Origin: Methylobacterium iners
Lineage (GTDB): Bacteria; Pseudomonadota; Alphaproteobacteria; Rhizobiales; Beijerinckiaceae
Assembly: GCF_022179305.1 (NCBI RefSeq)
Contig: NZ_BPQP01000069.1
Span: forward strand, 1-49,555
Direction of reading: 5' to 3'
DNA length: 49,555 nucleotides
The notes below the pieces were generated by a model. It searched no databases, had not been told where the DNA came from, and worked only from the letters and a program-made list of their open reading frames with translations. Position 1 is the stretch's first letter. Every line of letters begins with the position of its first letter. Positions 26,358 to 35,695 of the stretch are shown piece after piece. The translations under genes were made by a program, and so were the position numbers.

Positions 26358-26537
26358 CCAACCATCTCCGGACGGGCCGACGACGTGCCAACGTCCGGGC
26401 CTGAGAAAAGTGCGGATCGCGACGGACCGCCCCCGGGCCCGGACTTGCGCGTCGCCGCCGCTGCGGCCAGAACCGCCCCGGGTGGGCGCGAAGGGCGCGG
26501 CTCCGGCCGCGGAGATCCCGATCAAGGACAGCATCGC

Positions 26538-27254
26538 ATGCTCTTCAAAGCCGCACTCGCGGCGTTCCGCCAGGTCTTCTCGCCCCCGCTGCGCGCGATC
26601 CTGTGGAAGTCGCTGGGGCTCACCCTGGGCATCCTCGTCCTCGTCTGGTTCGGGCTGACGCGGCTGATCAACTGGTTCCTCTCGAACCACCACCTCTCGG
26701 CCGAGTACCCGTTCCTCGACACCGCGGCGGTCTTCCTCGCGGGCGCGGGGCTGTTCGTGGCGCTCGCCTACATCATGCCGGCCGTCTCGATCCTGGTCGC
26801 CGGCTACTTCCTCGACGACGCCGCAGAGATCGTGGAGCGGACCGACTTCCCCGGCGACGTTCCCGGCCGCGCCATGCCCCTCGGGAAGGCGATGTTCTAC
26901 GCCGTGCGCTTCGCGGGGCTCGCGCTCCTCGTGAATCTCGTGGCGCTGATCCTGTTCTTCGTGCCGGGCGTGAACTTGGTCGCCTTCTTCGGCGCCAACG
27001 CCTACCTGCTCTCGCGCGAGTATTTCGAACTCGCCGCCGCCCGCTTCCGGCCGCTGGAAGAGGCGGCGGAGATGCGCCGGCGTCACGGATTCGCGACTCT
27101 CTCGGCCGGCTCGCTCCTCGCCGGGATGATGATCGTCCCGATCCTCAACCTGCTCACCCCGCTCTTCGGCATCGCGCTGATGGTCCACCTGCACAGGGGG
27201 CTGAGCCGCCGCGCACCCGCGATCGGTCATGCCGAGACCCGACGCCTGCGGTGA
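26538..27254 (+). CDS. EI24/CysZ-like integral membrane protein
   Basis: 238 residues from MLFKAALAAFRQVFSP, the natural N-terminus of the family; a longer frame upstream is rejected because it overlaps the divergent kelch-gene promoter. Four to five hydrophobic helices are seen (for example SLGLTLGILVLVWFGLTRLI, AGLFVALAYIMPAVSILVAG, LALLVNLVALILFFVPGVNL). Between them are FGANAYLLSREYFELAA and RRRHGFATLSAGSLLAG, close to the EI24 (PF07264) motif near the second half. Relatives include CysZ, a sulfate-uptake protein, but alphaproteobacterial members are not well characterised. Confidence 0.8.
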   Translation: MLFKAALAAFRQVFSPPLRAILWKSLGLTLGILVLVWFGLTRLINWFLSNHHLSAEYPFLDTAAVFLAGAGLFVALAYIMPAVSILVAGYFLDDAAEIVERTDFPGDVPGRAMPLGKAMFYAVRFAGLALLVNLVALILFFVPGVNLVAFFGANAYLLSREYFELAAARFRPLEEAAEMRRRHGFATLSAGSLLAGMMIVPILNLLTPLFGIALMVHLHRGLSRRAPAIGHAETRRLR

Positions 27255-27259
27255 CCCCC

Positions 27260-27285
27260 GCGTCTCATTTCCGAAAATGGGACGC
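27260..27285 (+). terminator. Hairpin after the EI24-like gene
   Basis: GCGTCTCATTT (27260-27270) pairs with AAATGGGACGC (27275-27285) across a four-base CCGA loop, with one G-U pair. It begins six bases after the stop codon. The strength suggests transcript ending, but no T-run follows, so it may be a factor-assisted terminator or just a 3'-end stabiliser. Confidence 0.45.
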
Positions 27286-27459
27286 CAGCCCGCTCCGAGA
27301 TGAAGCATTTACCGCGTTTCCCGATGCTTTCGCACCGGAAACCTCCGATTCGACACAAATCTCGTACCGTCGGATCATGCATGCGACTTGCACGAGGACG
27401 AGACCGAGTACCTGGGCATCCGGCCCGGGCGTGCTCGTCCTGAGGCGGTTCCTTCGACC

Positions 27460-29568
27460 ATGACGCGCTTCGAGAGCAGGATCGACGGCCGCAGCGAGGC
27501 CTATGCGCCGACGCTGGCGCTCGCGCCGCCGGCCTCCGCGCCCGCCGACATCGACCGCACGGCGGAGCTCGGGGACATTTGGCGGATCCTCGCGCGACGG
27601 CGCGGCTGGATCTTTGGGACGGTCGCCCTGATGGTCGCCGGCGCCCTCGCCTACGGGCTGCTCACGCCGGCGCTCTACACGGCGTCGGCGCAGATCTTGA
27701 TTGATCCACGCGATCGCCAGGTGATGACGAACGACATCAACCCCGTCGCGGTCGCGCCCGACGGCGGCGTCACCCAGGTCGAGAGCCAAGCCCGGGTAAT
27801 CGAGTCGGCGAGCGTGCTTCTGCGCGCCATCGCCGCCCTCAACCTTACCGAGGACCCCGAGTTCGGGGGCGCTGGGGGCGGCTTGGCGGCGAAGCTCCGC
27901 GGCTTGATCGGCCAGGCGGCGCCTGCTCCGACGCCGGCCGAAATCGAGGAACGGACGCTCCGGAACGTGAAGAAGCGGCTCGCGATCAAGCGCGCCGACA
28001 AGGTCTTCGTCATCGACATCATCCTCACCGCCAAGGACCCGAACAAGGCAGCGAGCATCGCCAACGCCATCGCCACCGCCTACCTCGCCGATCAGACCGA
28101 CGCGCGGACCCAAGCGGCGCGGCGCGCCTCCGATTCGCTCGCCGCACGCCTCGACGAGCAGCGCGAGCGGGTGCGCGAAGCCGAGAACCGGGCCGAGGCC
28201 TATAAGGCCGCTAACGACCTCGTGCGCTCGGGCGGGCGCCTCGTGACCGAGCAGCAGCTCACCGAGATCAATCTCCAGCTCAGCACGGCCCAGGCGAAGA
28301 CTGCCGAGCTCAAGGCGCGGATCGACCAGATCGAGCGGGCCCGCAAGGGCGCCAACGACGCGACCGCCGAGGCGATCCAGTCCTCCGTGATCACGCGCCT
28401 GCGCCAGCAGTTCGCGGAGCTGTCGGAGCGCCAGGCGGATCTCGGCAGCCAGCTCGGGAGCCGCCATCCCACCATCGTGTCGCTGGGCGCCCAGATCGGC
28501 GAGGTGCGCGGGCTGATCAACGCCGAGCTCGGCCGCGTCGAACGCTCGGCGCGAGCCGATTACGAGCGGGCGCTCGCCAGCGAGCGCTCGGTCGCGGCGA
28601 ACCTCAAGCGCCTCCAGAGCCAGAACAACACGACGGCCCAGGCCTCGGTTCGCCTGCGCGAGCTCGAGCGGGAGGTCGAGGCGAACCGGGCCGTCTACAC
28701 GAACTTCCTCAACCGCGCCCGCGAGATCCGCGAGCAGTCGGGAATCGATTCGACGAACGCCCGGATCATCACCCGCGCGACTCCGCCCCAGGACAAGAGC
28801 TGGCCACTTCCCGGGCTCTTCGCGCTGGGCGCCCTTGCCGCCGGCATGGGCCTCGGCACGGGGGCAGCGATGGTGCGCGAGTACCTGAGCCCCACGGTTC
28901 TCTCGCGCAACCAGCTCCAGCGCCTCGCTGAAGCGCCGGTGATCGGGACGATCCCCAATCTCGCGCTCGGCCGGAAGGCACGAGGTTCCGACGCGGAGGC
29001 CACGAAATCGGCAAACCTCGTGCTTGCCCGGCTCTTGAGCGCGCGGCGTACCGCCTCCGGCGGGCCGGGCAGCGTGTTCGTCACCTCCGGTGCCGCCGAC
29101 GAGGTCTCGCGCCGCCGGACCGCGCAGCTCCTCGCCGGCGCCGCGGAAGCGCGCGGGCTGCGGGTGCTCTACATCGAGACCGATCCGCGCGAGGGCGGCT
29201 CCTCGCCCGGCTTCTTCGACATCCTGCGCGGCGAGGAGGCCCTCAACACCGTGCTGCGGACCCAGCAGCCGGCCAGCAGCATCCGGCTGCTCGGAGTGGG
29301 CCGCCAGAAGCGCGGCGAGCTCGTGCCGAGCTCCGCCGCCCAGGAGCGCTTCCGCTCCGAGGTCGAGCATCGCTTCGACCTCGTCGTGATCGACGGCGGA
29401 GCATTGGTCGAGAACGTCCAGGCCGGGCCGCTGATGGAGCTCGCCGACGCGGTCCTCTTCGTCGCCCGCGCCGGCATCACCGTACAGCGCGACGTGCTGG
29501 AGGCCGTCGAGGCTGCGGCGCTGGTCGGGCGGCCGATCTCGGCCGCGCTCCTCGTCACGACGGCTTAG
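27460..29568 (+). CDS. ExoP/Wzc-like polysaccharide co-polymerase with degenerate BY-kinase domain
   Basis: 702 residues from MTRFESRIDGR; the 24-codon in-frame extension upstream looks untranslated. Order: a first transmembrane helix (IFGTVALMVAGALAYGLLTP), a Wzz-like periplasmic region, a long coiled coil (about 220-400, DEQRERVREAENRAEAYKAA onward), the GNVR-type block before the second helix (LPGLFALGALAAGMGLGTGA), and a C-terminal nucleotide-binding-like domain. In active BY-kinases this domain has a P-loop GEGKTT/S; here the place reads FVTSGAADEVSRRRTAQLLA with no GK[S/T]. The second Asp motif is VLYIETDPR, and the Walker-B-like segment is FDLVVIDGG. There is no C-terminal Tyr cluster. 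So it probably regulates chain length without kinase activity. Confidence 0.85.
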   Translation: MTRFESRIDGRSEAYAPTLALAPPASAPADIDRTAELGDIWRILARRRGWIFGTVALMVAGALAYGLLTPALYTASAQILIDPRDRQVMTNDINPVAVAPDGGVTQVESQARVIESASVLLRAIAALNLTEDPEFGGAGGGLAAKLRGLIGQAAPAPTPAEIEERTLRNVKKRLAIKRADKVFVIDIILTAKDPNKAASIANAIATAYLADQTDARTQAARRASDSLAARLDEQRERVREAENRAEAYKAANDLVRSGGRLVTEQQLTEINLQLSTAQAKTAELKARIDQIERARKGANDATAEAIQSSVITRLRQQFAELSERQADLGSQLGSRHPTIVSLGAQIGEVRGLINAELGRVERSARADYERALASERSVAANLKRLQSQNNTTAQASVRLRELEREVEANRAVYTNFLNRAREIREQSGIDSTNARIITRATPPQDKSWPLPGLFALGALAAGMGLGTGAAMVREYLSPTVLSRNQLQRLAEAPVIGTIPNLALGRKARGSDAEATKSANLVLARLLSARRTASGGPGSVFVTSGAADEVSRRRTAQLLAGAAEARGLRVLYIETDPREGGSSPGFFDILRGEEALNTVLRTQQPASSIRLLGVGRQKRGELVPSSAAQERFRSEVEHRFDLVVIDGGALVENVQAGPLMELADAVLFVARAGITVQRDVLEAVEAAALVGRPISAALLVTTA

Positions 29569-29569
29569 G

Positions 29570-30895
29570 ATGCGCGCCGGCCTTGAGGCATCGGCGGCCT
29601 ACGCGCATCCCGCGAAGAGGCATCGGCTCGCACGACGCCGGCCGGTGCCGATCTTGGCCCTCGTCGTGACCACGATCGTGCTCTTCGCCTTCTCCGGTGG
29701 CGTCCTCTGGCACCTCGGCCTGAACTATGACGGCCTCAGCGGAAGTGCCGCCTCCAAGATCCATCCCTCGACCTACCTTGCGGTATTCCTCGTCGGCTGG
29801 ACGGTGCTCGCCTCCGGCAATCCTGTCGGCGCGGTGGTGCGCACGGCCCAGGCCCGGCCGGCGAGCCTCTTCCTGCTCTGCGCGGGCCTGATTCTCGCCG
29901 CGCATATCGCACTGCGCAGCGGAAGCGGTCTCGCCGGTTCCATCGACACCTTCGTGACGCCCGCGCTCGTCGTGATGGTGCTGGCCTCGTTCGGCAGCGA
30001 CGACCTGCGAGCCCTGGAGAAGACCCTGCACGCGGTCATGCTGGTCAACGCTCTGCTCGGCCTGGCCGAGTTCGCGAGCGGCACGCTCGTGTTTCCCTAT
30101 CGCTTCGACGGGGCGGTCTTTCCGACGGATACCCGGTCGGCCGCGCTCCAGGGGCATCCTCTCGTCAACGCCTTCATCACGTCGATCTATTTGCTTGCCC
30201 TCCTGTCCGGGGGAGGCTCCCTCCTGGCGCCCGCCCTCCGCTTCGCGATGATCGTCCTCCAGCTCGTGGCGCTGGTGACCTTCGGCGGTCGCTCCGCCAC
30301 CGTCCTGGTGCTCCTGCTCGGCGGCGCCTACGCGCTCGTCGCAGGCTTTCGCGTCCTCCGGAGCGGCCGCGTGCCGCTGCTCGGCGCTGGGCTGGCACTC
30401 GTCATCGGCACGGTTGCGCCGATCGTGGCCGTGGCGCTCGCCGTCGGCGGGTTCTTCGATCAGCTTCTCGAGCGCTTCGTCTCGGATGGCGGAAGCGCGA
30501 ATGCCCGTGTCGAGATGTTCGAGCTCTTCGACCGCATCCCCCTGCGCGACCTCATGTTCGGGCCCGACACCGCGCTCGTCGATTCCCTGCGGCGGGTCAG
30601 CGGGCTCGAATGGGGCATCGAGAACCCGATCGTCCGCATGGCGCTCTACCAGGGCATCGTGCTGACCACGCTGCTCACGATCGCGGTCGTGGTGTTCGTG
30701 ACCGAGCTCGTCCGCCGGTCCCGCGCGGGGACCTTCCTTCCCGTCCTGGCCTTCGCGATCCTGCTGAATTCCGCCGAGAGCCTCGCCAGCAAGACGACCA
30801 TGCTCACGAAGTTCGCCGTGCTGATCCTGGTCCTGTATCGGCCTCAGGTTCCGCCGCCGGCCCACACCCCTGCCGCCACGCGCCGGGGGCGGTGA
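29570..30895 (+). CDS. Polysaccharide polymerase-like polytopic membrane protein (VpsF/O-antigen polymerase type)
   Basis: 441 residues with about ten hydrophobic helices. It begins one base after the stop of the ExoP-like gene, so the two form an operon. Seen are IHPSTYLAVFLVGWTVLASG, an extended periplasmic-type loop (LVFPYRFDGAVFPTDTRSAA, then LQGHPLVNAFI), and VTFGGRSATVLVLLLGGAYAL, whose FGGRSA segment corresponds to the conserved Arg loop of Wzy- and VpsF-like polymerases. It probably polymerises repeat units of an exopolysaccharide, with the ExoP-like protein setting chain length. No export or glycosyltransferase genes follow, so the rest of that pathway is elsewhere. Confidence 0.82.
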   Translation: MRAGLEASAAYAHPAKRHRLARRRPVPILALVVTTIVLFAFSGGVLWHLGLNYDGLSGSAASKIHPSTYLAVFLVGWTVLASGNPVGAVVRTAQARPASLFLLCAGLILAAHIALRSGSGLAGSIDTFVTPALVVMVLASFGSDDLRALEKTLHAVMLVNALLGLAEFASGTLVFPYRFDGAVFPTDTRSAALQGHPLVNAFITSIYLLALLSGGGSLLAPALRFAMIVLQLVALVTFGGRSATVLVLLLGGAYALVAGFRVLRSGRVPLLGAGLALVIGTVAPIVAVALAVGGFFDQLLERFVSDGGSANARVEMFELFDRIPLRDLMFGPDTALVDSLRRVSGLEWGIENPIVRMALYQGIVLTTLLTIAVVVFVTELVRRSRAGTFLPVLAFAILLNSAESLASKTTMLTKFAVLILVLYRPQVPPPAHTPAATRRGR

Positions 30896-30913
30896 CGGAT
30901 CGATCGGCGGCCT

Positions 30914-31765
30914 TTAGTTCGCCGGGCCCGAGGAAGGATCGGCCGACCTGGCGGCACTCGCCATCTCGACCAGAACCTTGCGCAACGAGCCCATGTCCTC
31001 GACGGGACGCGGGAAGGTCACCCGTGCGGTGCGGTCGCCGGCCAGGAGGTCGAGGCCCTCGGGATCGAGCCCGGTGAGGCGCCAGGGCCCCGGCTCCTCA
31101 CCGGCCGTGACTGCATAGAGCGCGATAGCGTCGGCATGGTCGGCGTTCATATGACTGACCGCCCCTGCTTCGCCGGTCGCCAAGTTCTCCGCGATCGCGG
31201 GGTCGAGCAGCAACTCGGCCTGCGTCAGAGTCGCGGCCTTGGCGAAGCCGCCGTTGAGGTGGCCCGCCGAGGGCGTGAGTGCGAAGAACCCGAAATCGGG
31301 GAAATCGGCATAGAGCTTGGCCTTGGGATGCCGAGCGAGGAAGCGCTCCCGGGCCTGCTGCGACTCCGTCTTGCGGACCTGCCCGGTCACGGTCAGGCGC
31401 GGGTGAGCCAGCGGGTCGCCCTTTCCGCCCACGCTGAACAGCAGGGAGGCGCGCGGGTCGGCGAGCAGGTTGCGGGTATGGGCCGAGAGCCGCGACAGCA
31501 GCATCAGCGGCGTGCCGTCGACGTCGGTGGCGATGGTCACGAGCGAGGCGAAGGGCGTGCCGTCCTCGGTGTCGATCGTCGCCAGTGCGCCCGAACGGAC
31601 GCTGCGCAGGAGCTCGCGCGCGAGGCCGATCGCGTCGAAGGGCGCCTCCGCCGCGGGCAGCGGCGTCGCCGGCCCTCGGCGCGCCGTCTGTTTTTCCGAG
31701 CCGTTCTCCATCCGCTCATCCGCCACGGCGTGCCCTCCGTCATCCGCTTCGTCGGGGCCGAACAT
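30914..31765 (-). CDS. HugZ-like FMN-binding split-barrel protein with DUF2470 domain
   Basis: 283 residues from MFGPDEADDGG; an ATG 18 codons inward (31711) is equally possible. After a disordered acidic lead, a pyridoxamine-5-phosphate-oxidase-like split barrel appears: ARELLRSVRSGALATIDTEDG, PFASLVTIATDVDGTPLMLL, LSRLSAHTRNLLADPRASLL. The C-terminal DUF2470 part has SHMNADHADAIALYA, where the His pair is typical of HugZ/HutZ, proteins implicated in haem use or breakdown. It could also act as an oxidoreductase of unknown substrate. It is divergent from chvI, whose start lies 241 bases away. Confidence 0.83.
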   Translation of the reverse strand: MFGPDEADDGGHAVADERMENGSEKQTARRGPATPLPAAEAPFDAIGLARELLRSVRSGALATIDTEDGTPFASLVTIATDVDGTPLMLLSRLSAHTRNLLADPRASLLFSVGGKGDPLAHPRLTVTGQVRKTESQQARERFLARHPKAKLYADFPDFGFFALTPSAGHLNGGFAKAATLTQAELLLDPAIAENLATGEAGAVSHMNADHADAIALYAVTAGEEPGPWRLTGLDPEGLDLLAGDRTARVTFPRPVEDMGSLRKVLVEMASAARSADPSSGPAN

Positions 31766-32006
31766 AGCGGTATCCCGGCGCTTTGGACGAGGGCGGCGGG
31801 CCGCGACCCGTTGGCCGCTTACGGTCAAGCTACGACCAACACTCGCTTTTTTCCCGCGTTGTCGCTACACGAGGCGACTCTCCGCGCGAACGCGATCCGC
31901 CTCGGCCGATCGCCGCCGCGTCTTTGCCGGCCCTCGACGGGGCCGGATGCGGAGACGCGGACGAGAACCTCCGCGAGGCCGCATCCGAGCAAGTTAGGGA
32001 ACGCGA

Positions 32007-32717
32007 ATGCCGACCATCGCCCTCGTGGACGACGACCGCAACATCCTCACCTCCGTCTCGATCGCGCTCGAGACCGAGGGCTACCGCATCCAGACCTACA
32101 CCGACGGCGCTTCGGCCCTCGACGGCCTCAAGCACTCGCCCCCCGATCTCGCGATCTTCGACATCAAGATGCCGCGCATGGACGGGATGGAGCTGCTGCG
32201 CCGGCTGCGCCAGAAGTCTGATCTTCCGGTGATCTTCCTCACCTCGAAGGACGAGGAAATCGACGAGCTGTTCGGCCTGAAGATGGGCGCCGACGACTTT
32301 ATCCACAAACCATTCTCGCAGCGCCTCCTCGTCGAGCGCGTCAAGGCGGTGCTGCGCCGCTTCGCGCCGAAGGACGGCCCGGGCGCCGCGCAGCGCGAGG
32401 CCGATGCCGCGGCCCGCTCGCTCGAGCGCGGCCTGCTGATGATGGACCCGGAGCGCCATACCTGCACCTGGAAGCAGGAGCCGGTGACTCTCACCGTCAC
32501 CGAGTTCCTGATCCTCCAGGCGCTCGCCCATCGGCCCGGCGTCGTGAAGAGCCGCAACGCCCTGATGGACGCGGCCTACGACGATCAGGTCTACGTCGAC
32601 GACCGGACGATCGACAGCCACATCAAGCGGCTGCGCAAGAAGTTCAAGGTCGTGGATTCGAACTTCGACATGATCGAAACCTTGTACGGCGTCGGGTATC
32701 GCTTCAAGGAGAGCTAG
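32007..32717 (+). CDS. chvI: Response regulator ChvI (OmpR family)
   Basis: 236 residues. The receiver domain [20 protein letters not shown] has the acidic pair Asp8-Asp9 and phosphoacceptor Asp52 ([14 protein letters not shown]), plus the Thr/Ser and Lys of the switch ([16 protein letters not shown]). The C-terminal winged-helix DNA-binding domain covers about 140-236 ([24 protein letters not shown] and [16 protein letters not shown]). ChvI works with ChvG; in Rhizobiales this pair governs envelope, exopolysaccharide, acid response and virulence or symbiosis genes. It heads the operon chvI-chvG-hprK-EIIA-HPr. Confidence 0.95.
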   Translation: MPTIALVDDDRNILTSVSIALETEGYRIQTYTDGASALDGLKHSPPDLAIFDIKMPRMDGMELLRRLRQKSDLPVIFLTSKDEEIDELFGLKMGADDFIHKPFSQRLLVERVKAVLRRFAPKDGPGAAQREADAAARSLERGLLMMDPERHTCTWKQEPVTLTVTEFLILQALAHRPGVVKSRNALMDAAYDDQVYVDDRTIDSHIKRLRKKFKVVDSNFDMIETLYGVGYRFKES

Positions 32718-32781
32718 CATCCCCGCGCCCGGTCCCTCCCGGACCGTTGGCGAGCTTGGCGAACCTGCTTTCCGGACCATC

Positions 32782-34536
32782 GTGCCGACCACTGACGAAG
32801 AGCACACGCGGCCTCGCGGCCTCCTGAAATGGCCGCGCGCGCTGTGGCAGGGTATCGGCCGGAGCGCCTCGTCGAGCCTGACGCGCCGCATCGTGGTGCT
32901 GAACCTAGTCGGGCTCCTCGCCCTGCTGTTCGGCTTCCTCTACCTGAATCAGTTCCGGCAGGGGCTGATCCAGGCCCGGGTCCAGAGCCTGCTGATCCAG
33001 GGCGAGATCATCGCAGGCGCCATCGCCTCCTCGGCCTCCGTCGAAACGGACGCGATCCGGATCGACCCGGACAAGCTGCTCCAGCTTCAGGCCGGCGAAG
33101 GCGGCAACGCGGGCGAGGACGCGCCTTCCCCCCTTGCCTTCTCGCTGAACCCCGAGCGGGTCGCGCCGCTCCTGCGCCGCCTCGTGACGCCGACCGGCAA
33201 CCGCGCCCGCGTCTACGACCAGGAGGGCGGGCTGCTCTTCGACACGCGCACGCTCTCGGCGCGGGGCGATCAGCTCACGATCCGGCGGCAGAAGCGCAAC
33301 TTCCTCGAACAGGGCTGGGACTTCGTTCAGACGCGGGTCCTCGGGCGCGACCTCGCCGATCGTCCCGCCGGAACGGAGGAAGTCGGGCCGGCGAATGGCC
33401 GGAGCCTCAAGGAGGTTCAGGTCGCGCTCGCCGGATCGCGGGGGACGCTCGTCCGGCGCAACGAGGGGGGCGAGACCATCGTCTCGGTGGCGGTGCCGAT
33501 CCAGCGCAGCGGCTCCCTGCGCGGCGCCCTGATGCTCTCGACGCAGGGCGGCGACATCGACCGCGTGATCGCCTCGGAGCGCTTCGGGCTGCTGCAGGTC
33601 TTCCTCATCGCGGCCATCGTGATGCTAGTCCTGTCGATCCTGCTCGCCGGCGCCATCGCCGGGCCGGTGCGGCGCCTCGCCGATGCCGCCGAGAAGGTCC
33701 GGCTGGGCATCAAGTCGCGGGAAGAGATCCCGGACTTCACGAAGCGCACCGACGAGATCGGGCACCTTTCGGGGGCCCTGCGCGATATGACCCAGGCGCT
33801 TTACCGACGCATCGACGCCATCGAGAGCTTCGCGGCCGATGTCAGCCACGAGCTCAAGAACCCGCTGACCTCCCTGCGCAGCGCCGTCGAGACGCTGCCG
33901 CTCGCCAAGACCGACGAGTCCCGCGGGCGGCTCATGCAGATCATCCAGCACGACGTGAAGCGCCTCGATCGGCTCATCAGCGACATCTCCGACGCTTCCC
34001 GCCTGGATGCCGAGCTCGCGCGGGCCGAGGCGCGGCGCGTCGACATGAGCCGGCTGATCACGACGGTGGTGTCGGTGGCCAACGAGCGCCGCCGGCCCAA
34101 AGACGCGCTGATCCACCTCGACATCGAGGCGCCGGCCGCCGATCTGGAGATGCCCTTCGCGATCTTCGGCCACGACAGCCGGCTCGGCCAGGTCATCAAC
34201 AACCTGCTCGACAATGCCCGATCGTTCTCGCCGCCCGACGCCAAGGTGCGCGTGGCCCTGCGCCGCGTGCGCAATGAGGTAGAGCTCATCGTCGAGGACG
34301 AGGGCCCCGGCATTCCGCAGGACGCCCTGGAGCGGATTTTCGAGCGCTTCTACACCGACCGGCCGGAACAGGGCTTCGGCCAGAATTCGGGGCTCGGCCT
34401 CTCCATCTCGCGCCAGATCGTCCAGGCGCATCGCGGCACCATCCGAGCCGAGAACCGGCCAGGACCCGCCGACGAGGAGGGCGAGCCGACCGTGCGCGGC
34501 GCACGGTTCATCGTGCGGCTACCGAGTGTCCGGTGA
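32782..34536 (+). CDS. chvG: Sensor histidine kinase ChvG (ExoS)
   Basis: 584 residues from a GTG start. Two transmembrane helices (about 36-55 IVVLNLVGLLALLFGFLYLN, and about 270-290) flank a periplasmic sensor region. HAMP follows (AGPVRRLADAAEKVRLG), then the HisKA domain with phosphorylated His356 (FAADVSHELKNPLTSLRSAV). The HATPase_c domain has N (GQVINNLLDNARSF), G1 (VEDEGPGIP) and G2 (GLGLSISRQIV) boxes. It shares a GTGA overlap with hprK. In Rhizobiales the periplasmic inhibitor ExoR controls this kinase; exoR is not in the window. All motifs are intact. Confidence 0.94.
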   Translation: MPTTDEEHTRPRGLLKWPRALWQGIGRSASSSLTRRIVVLNLVGLLALLFGFLYLNQFRQGLIQARVQSLLIQGEIIAGAIASSASVETDAIRIDPDKLLQLQAGEGGNAGEDAPSPLAFSLNPERVAPLLRRLVTPTGNRARVYDQEGGLLFDTRTLSARGDQLTIRRQKRNFLEQGWDFVQTRVLGRDLADRPAGTEEVGPANGRSLKEVQVALAGSRGTLVRRNEGGETIVSVAVPIQRSGSLRGALMLSTQGGDIDRVIASERFGLLQVFLIAAIVMLVLSILLAGAIAGPVRRLADAAEKVRLGIKSREEIPDFTKRTDEIGHLSGALRDMTQALYRRIDAIESFAADVSHELKNPLTSLRSAVETLPLAKTDESRGRLMQIIQHDVKRLDRLISDISDASRLDAELARAEARRVDMSRLITTVVSVANERRRPKDALIHLDIEAPAADLEMPFAIFGHDSRLGQVINNLLDNARSFSPPDAKVRVALRRVRNEVELIVEDEGPGIPQDALERIFERFYTDRPEQGFGQNSGLGLSISRQIVQAHRGTIRAENRPGPADEEGEPTVRGARFIVRLPSVR

Positions 34537-35084
34537 GGCCTGCCGCGACCGATGGCGGCGTAGCGCCGGATGCGGCATCCGGGGCGACGATCCACGCGGT
34601 CTGCGTGGTGCTGGGGGAGGCCGGGCTCCTGATCCGCGGTGCTGCCGGCAGCGGTAAGTCCCGACTTGCTCTGGAACTCATCGAGCGCGCGGGGCGCAGC
34701 GGCCGGCATGCGAGCCTCGTGGCTGACGACCGGGTCGTGATCACGCGATCATCGGGACGGTTGGTCGCCCGGCCGCACCCGGTTCTCACCGGGCTTATCG
34801 AGGTCCGCGGGCTGGGTATCCTTCGCGTTGCACAACGGATGGAGGCCGCCGTGCTGCGGCTCGTCCTCGACCTCGTCGATGCCCGGCCGAGGCTGCCCGA
34901 ACCAGCCATCGATGCCTGCGAGATCCTGGGGGTCTCGCTGGCGCGCCTCGCCCTCGATCGGACGTTGCTCAGCTCCCCCTCGGCGGCAGCGCTGGTCGAG
35001 GATCGCTTGATCGCCGACCGCGAGGGCGTTGCCGGACTGTCGCACCCGCCGATTCTCGCATGGGGGAACCCGCCCGACGTGTAG
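34533..35084 (+). CDS. hprK: Short-form HPr kinase/phosphorylase
   Basis: 183 residues, with a GTG start inside the chvG stop (GTGA overlap). This is the alphaproteobacterial short form, lacking the N-terminal domain of the Gram-positive HprK. It has a P-loop at 36-43 (RGAAGSGKSRLALELI) and the HPr-K/P signature block with LIEVRGLGILRV. It reversibly phosphorylates a serine of HPr, feeding carbon or nitrogen status to the PTS, and has been linked to ChvGI function in Rhizobiales. The target HPr two genes downstream keeps the regulatory serine. Confidence 0.92.
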   Translation: MRPAATDGGVAPDAASGATIHAVCVVLGEAGLLIRGAAGSGKSRLALELIERAGRSGRHASLVADDRVVITRSSGRLVARPHPVLTGLIEVRGLGILRVAQRMEAAVLRLVLDLVDARPRLPEPAIDACEILGVSLARLALDRTLLSSPSAAALVEDRLIADREGVAGLSHPPILAWGNPPDV

Positions 35085-35208
35085 CGCGGGCGGGGAGAGA
35101 GTGGCATGATCATGACGGTTTGGTGAGCAAAACGTCGCTAACGTCTTGCGCGCCACCTTGCGGTGCACAAGATGCTGCTCCGCTCACAGGGCGTCGGAAA
35201 ACGCGTCG

Positions 35209-35610
35209 ATGATTGGAATGGTGCTCGTCACCCACGGGCTGCTCGCCACCGAGTTCAAGGCCGCGCTCGAACACGTCGTCGGTCCGCAACAGCAGATCGA
35301 GACGATCACGATCGGCCCCGAGGACGACATGGAGACGCGGCGGCTCGACATCATGTCCGCCGTCGGCCGGGTCGACACGGGCACCGGTGTCGTGGTGCTC
35401 ACCGACATGTTCGGCGGCACGCCGTCGAACCTCGCCCTCTCGTGCATGAATGGCGGCCGCGTCGAGGTGGTGGCCGGCATCAACCTGCCGATGCTGATCA
35501 AGCTCGCGAGCGTCCGCGACGAGGAATCGCTCGGTGACGCCGTGCTGCACGCCCAGGAAGCGGGCCGCAAATACATCAACGTCGCCTCGCGCGTCCTGGC
35601 CGGAAAATAA
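35209..35610 (+). CDS. PTS system EIIA component, mannose family (PtsM/ManX type)
   Basis: 133 residues from MIGMVLVTHG, the family's natural start; an in-frame extension upstream is non-conserved. His9 in VTHG is the phosphorylated residue. The domain continues TGVVVLTDMFGGTPSNLALSCM and ends with a helix near YINVASRVLAGK, all EIIA-Man features. In alphaproteobacteria this protein acts with HPr in the regulatory PTS, not in sugar transport, because no EIIB or EIIC partner is present. The 124-base space after hprK shows no strong promoter. Confidence 0.9.
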   Translation: MIGMVLVTHGLLATEFKAALEHVVGPQQQIETITIGPEDDMETRRLDIMSAVGRVDTGTGVVVLTDMFGGTPSNLALSCMNGGRVEVVAGINLPMLIKLASVRDEESLGDAVLHAQEAGRKYINVASRVLAGK

Positions 35611-35695
35611 TCTTTCCTCGCATCGCTCGACGTCCTAACGACGTTGAGGGTTTCGCGCCTCGCGGCGCGGGAGCGATCGGGGAGCGGCCAAGAGC

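Noticed and set aside
27265-29370. A 701-codon minus-strand frame opposite the ExoP-like gene
   Set aside because: Antisense shadow; the plus-strand protein has clear Wzz and coiled-coil features.
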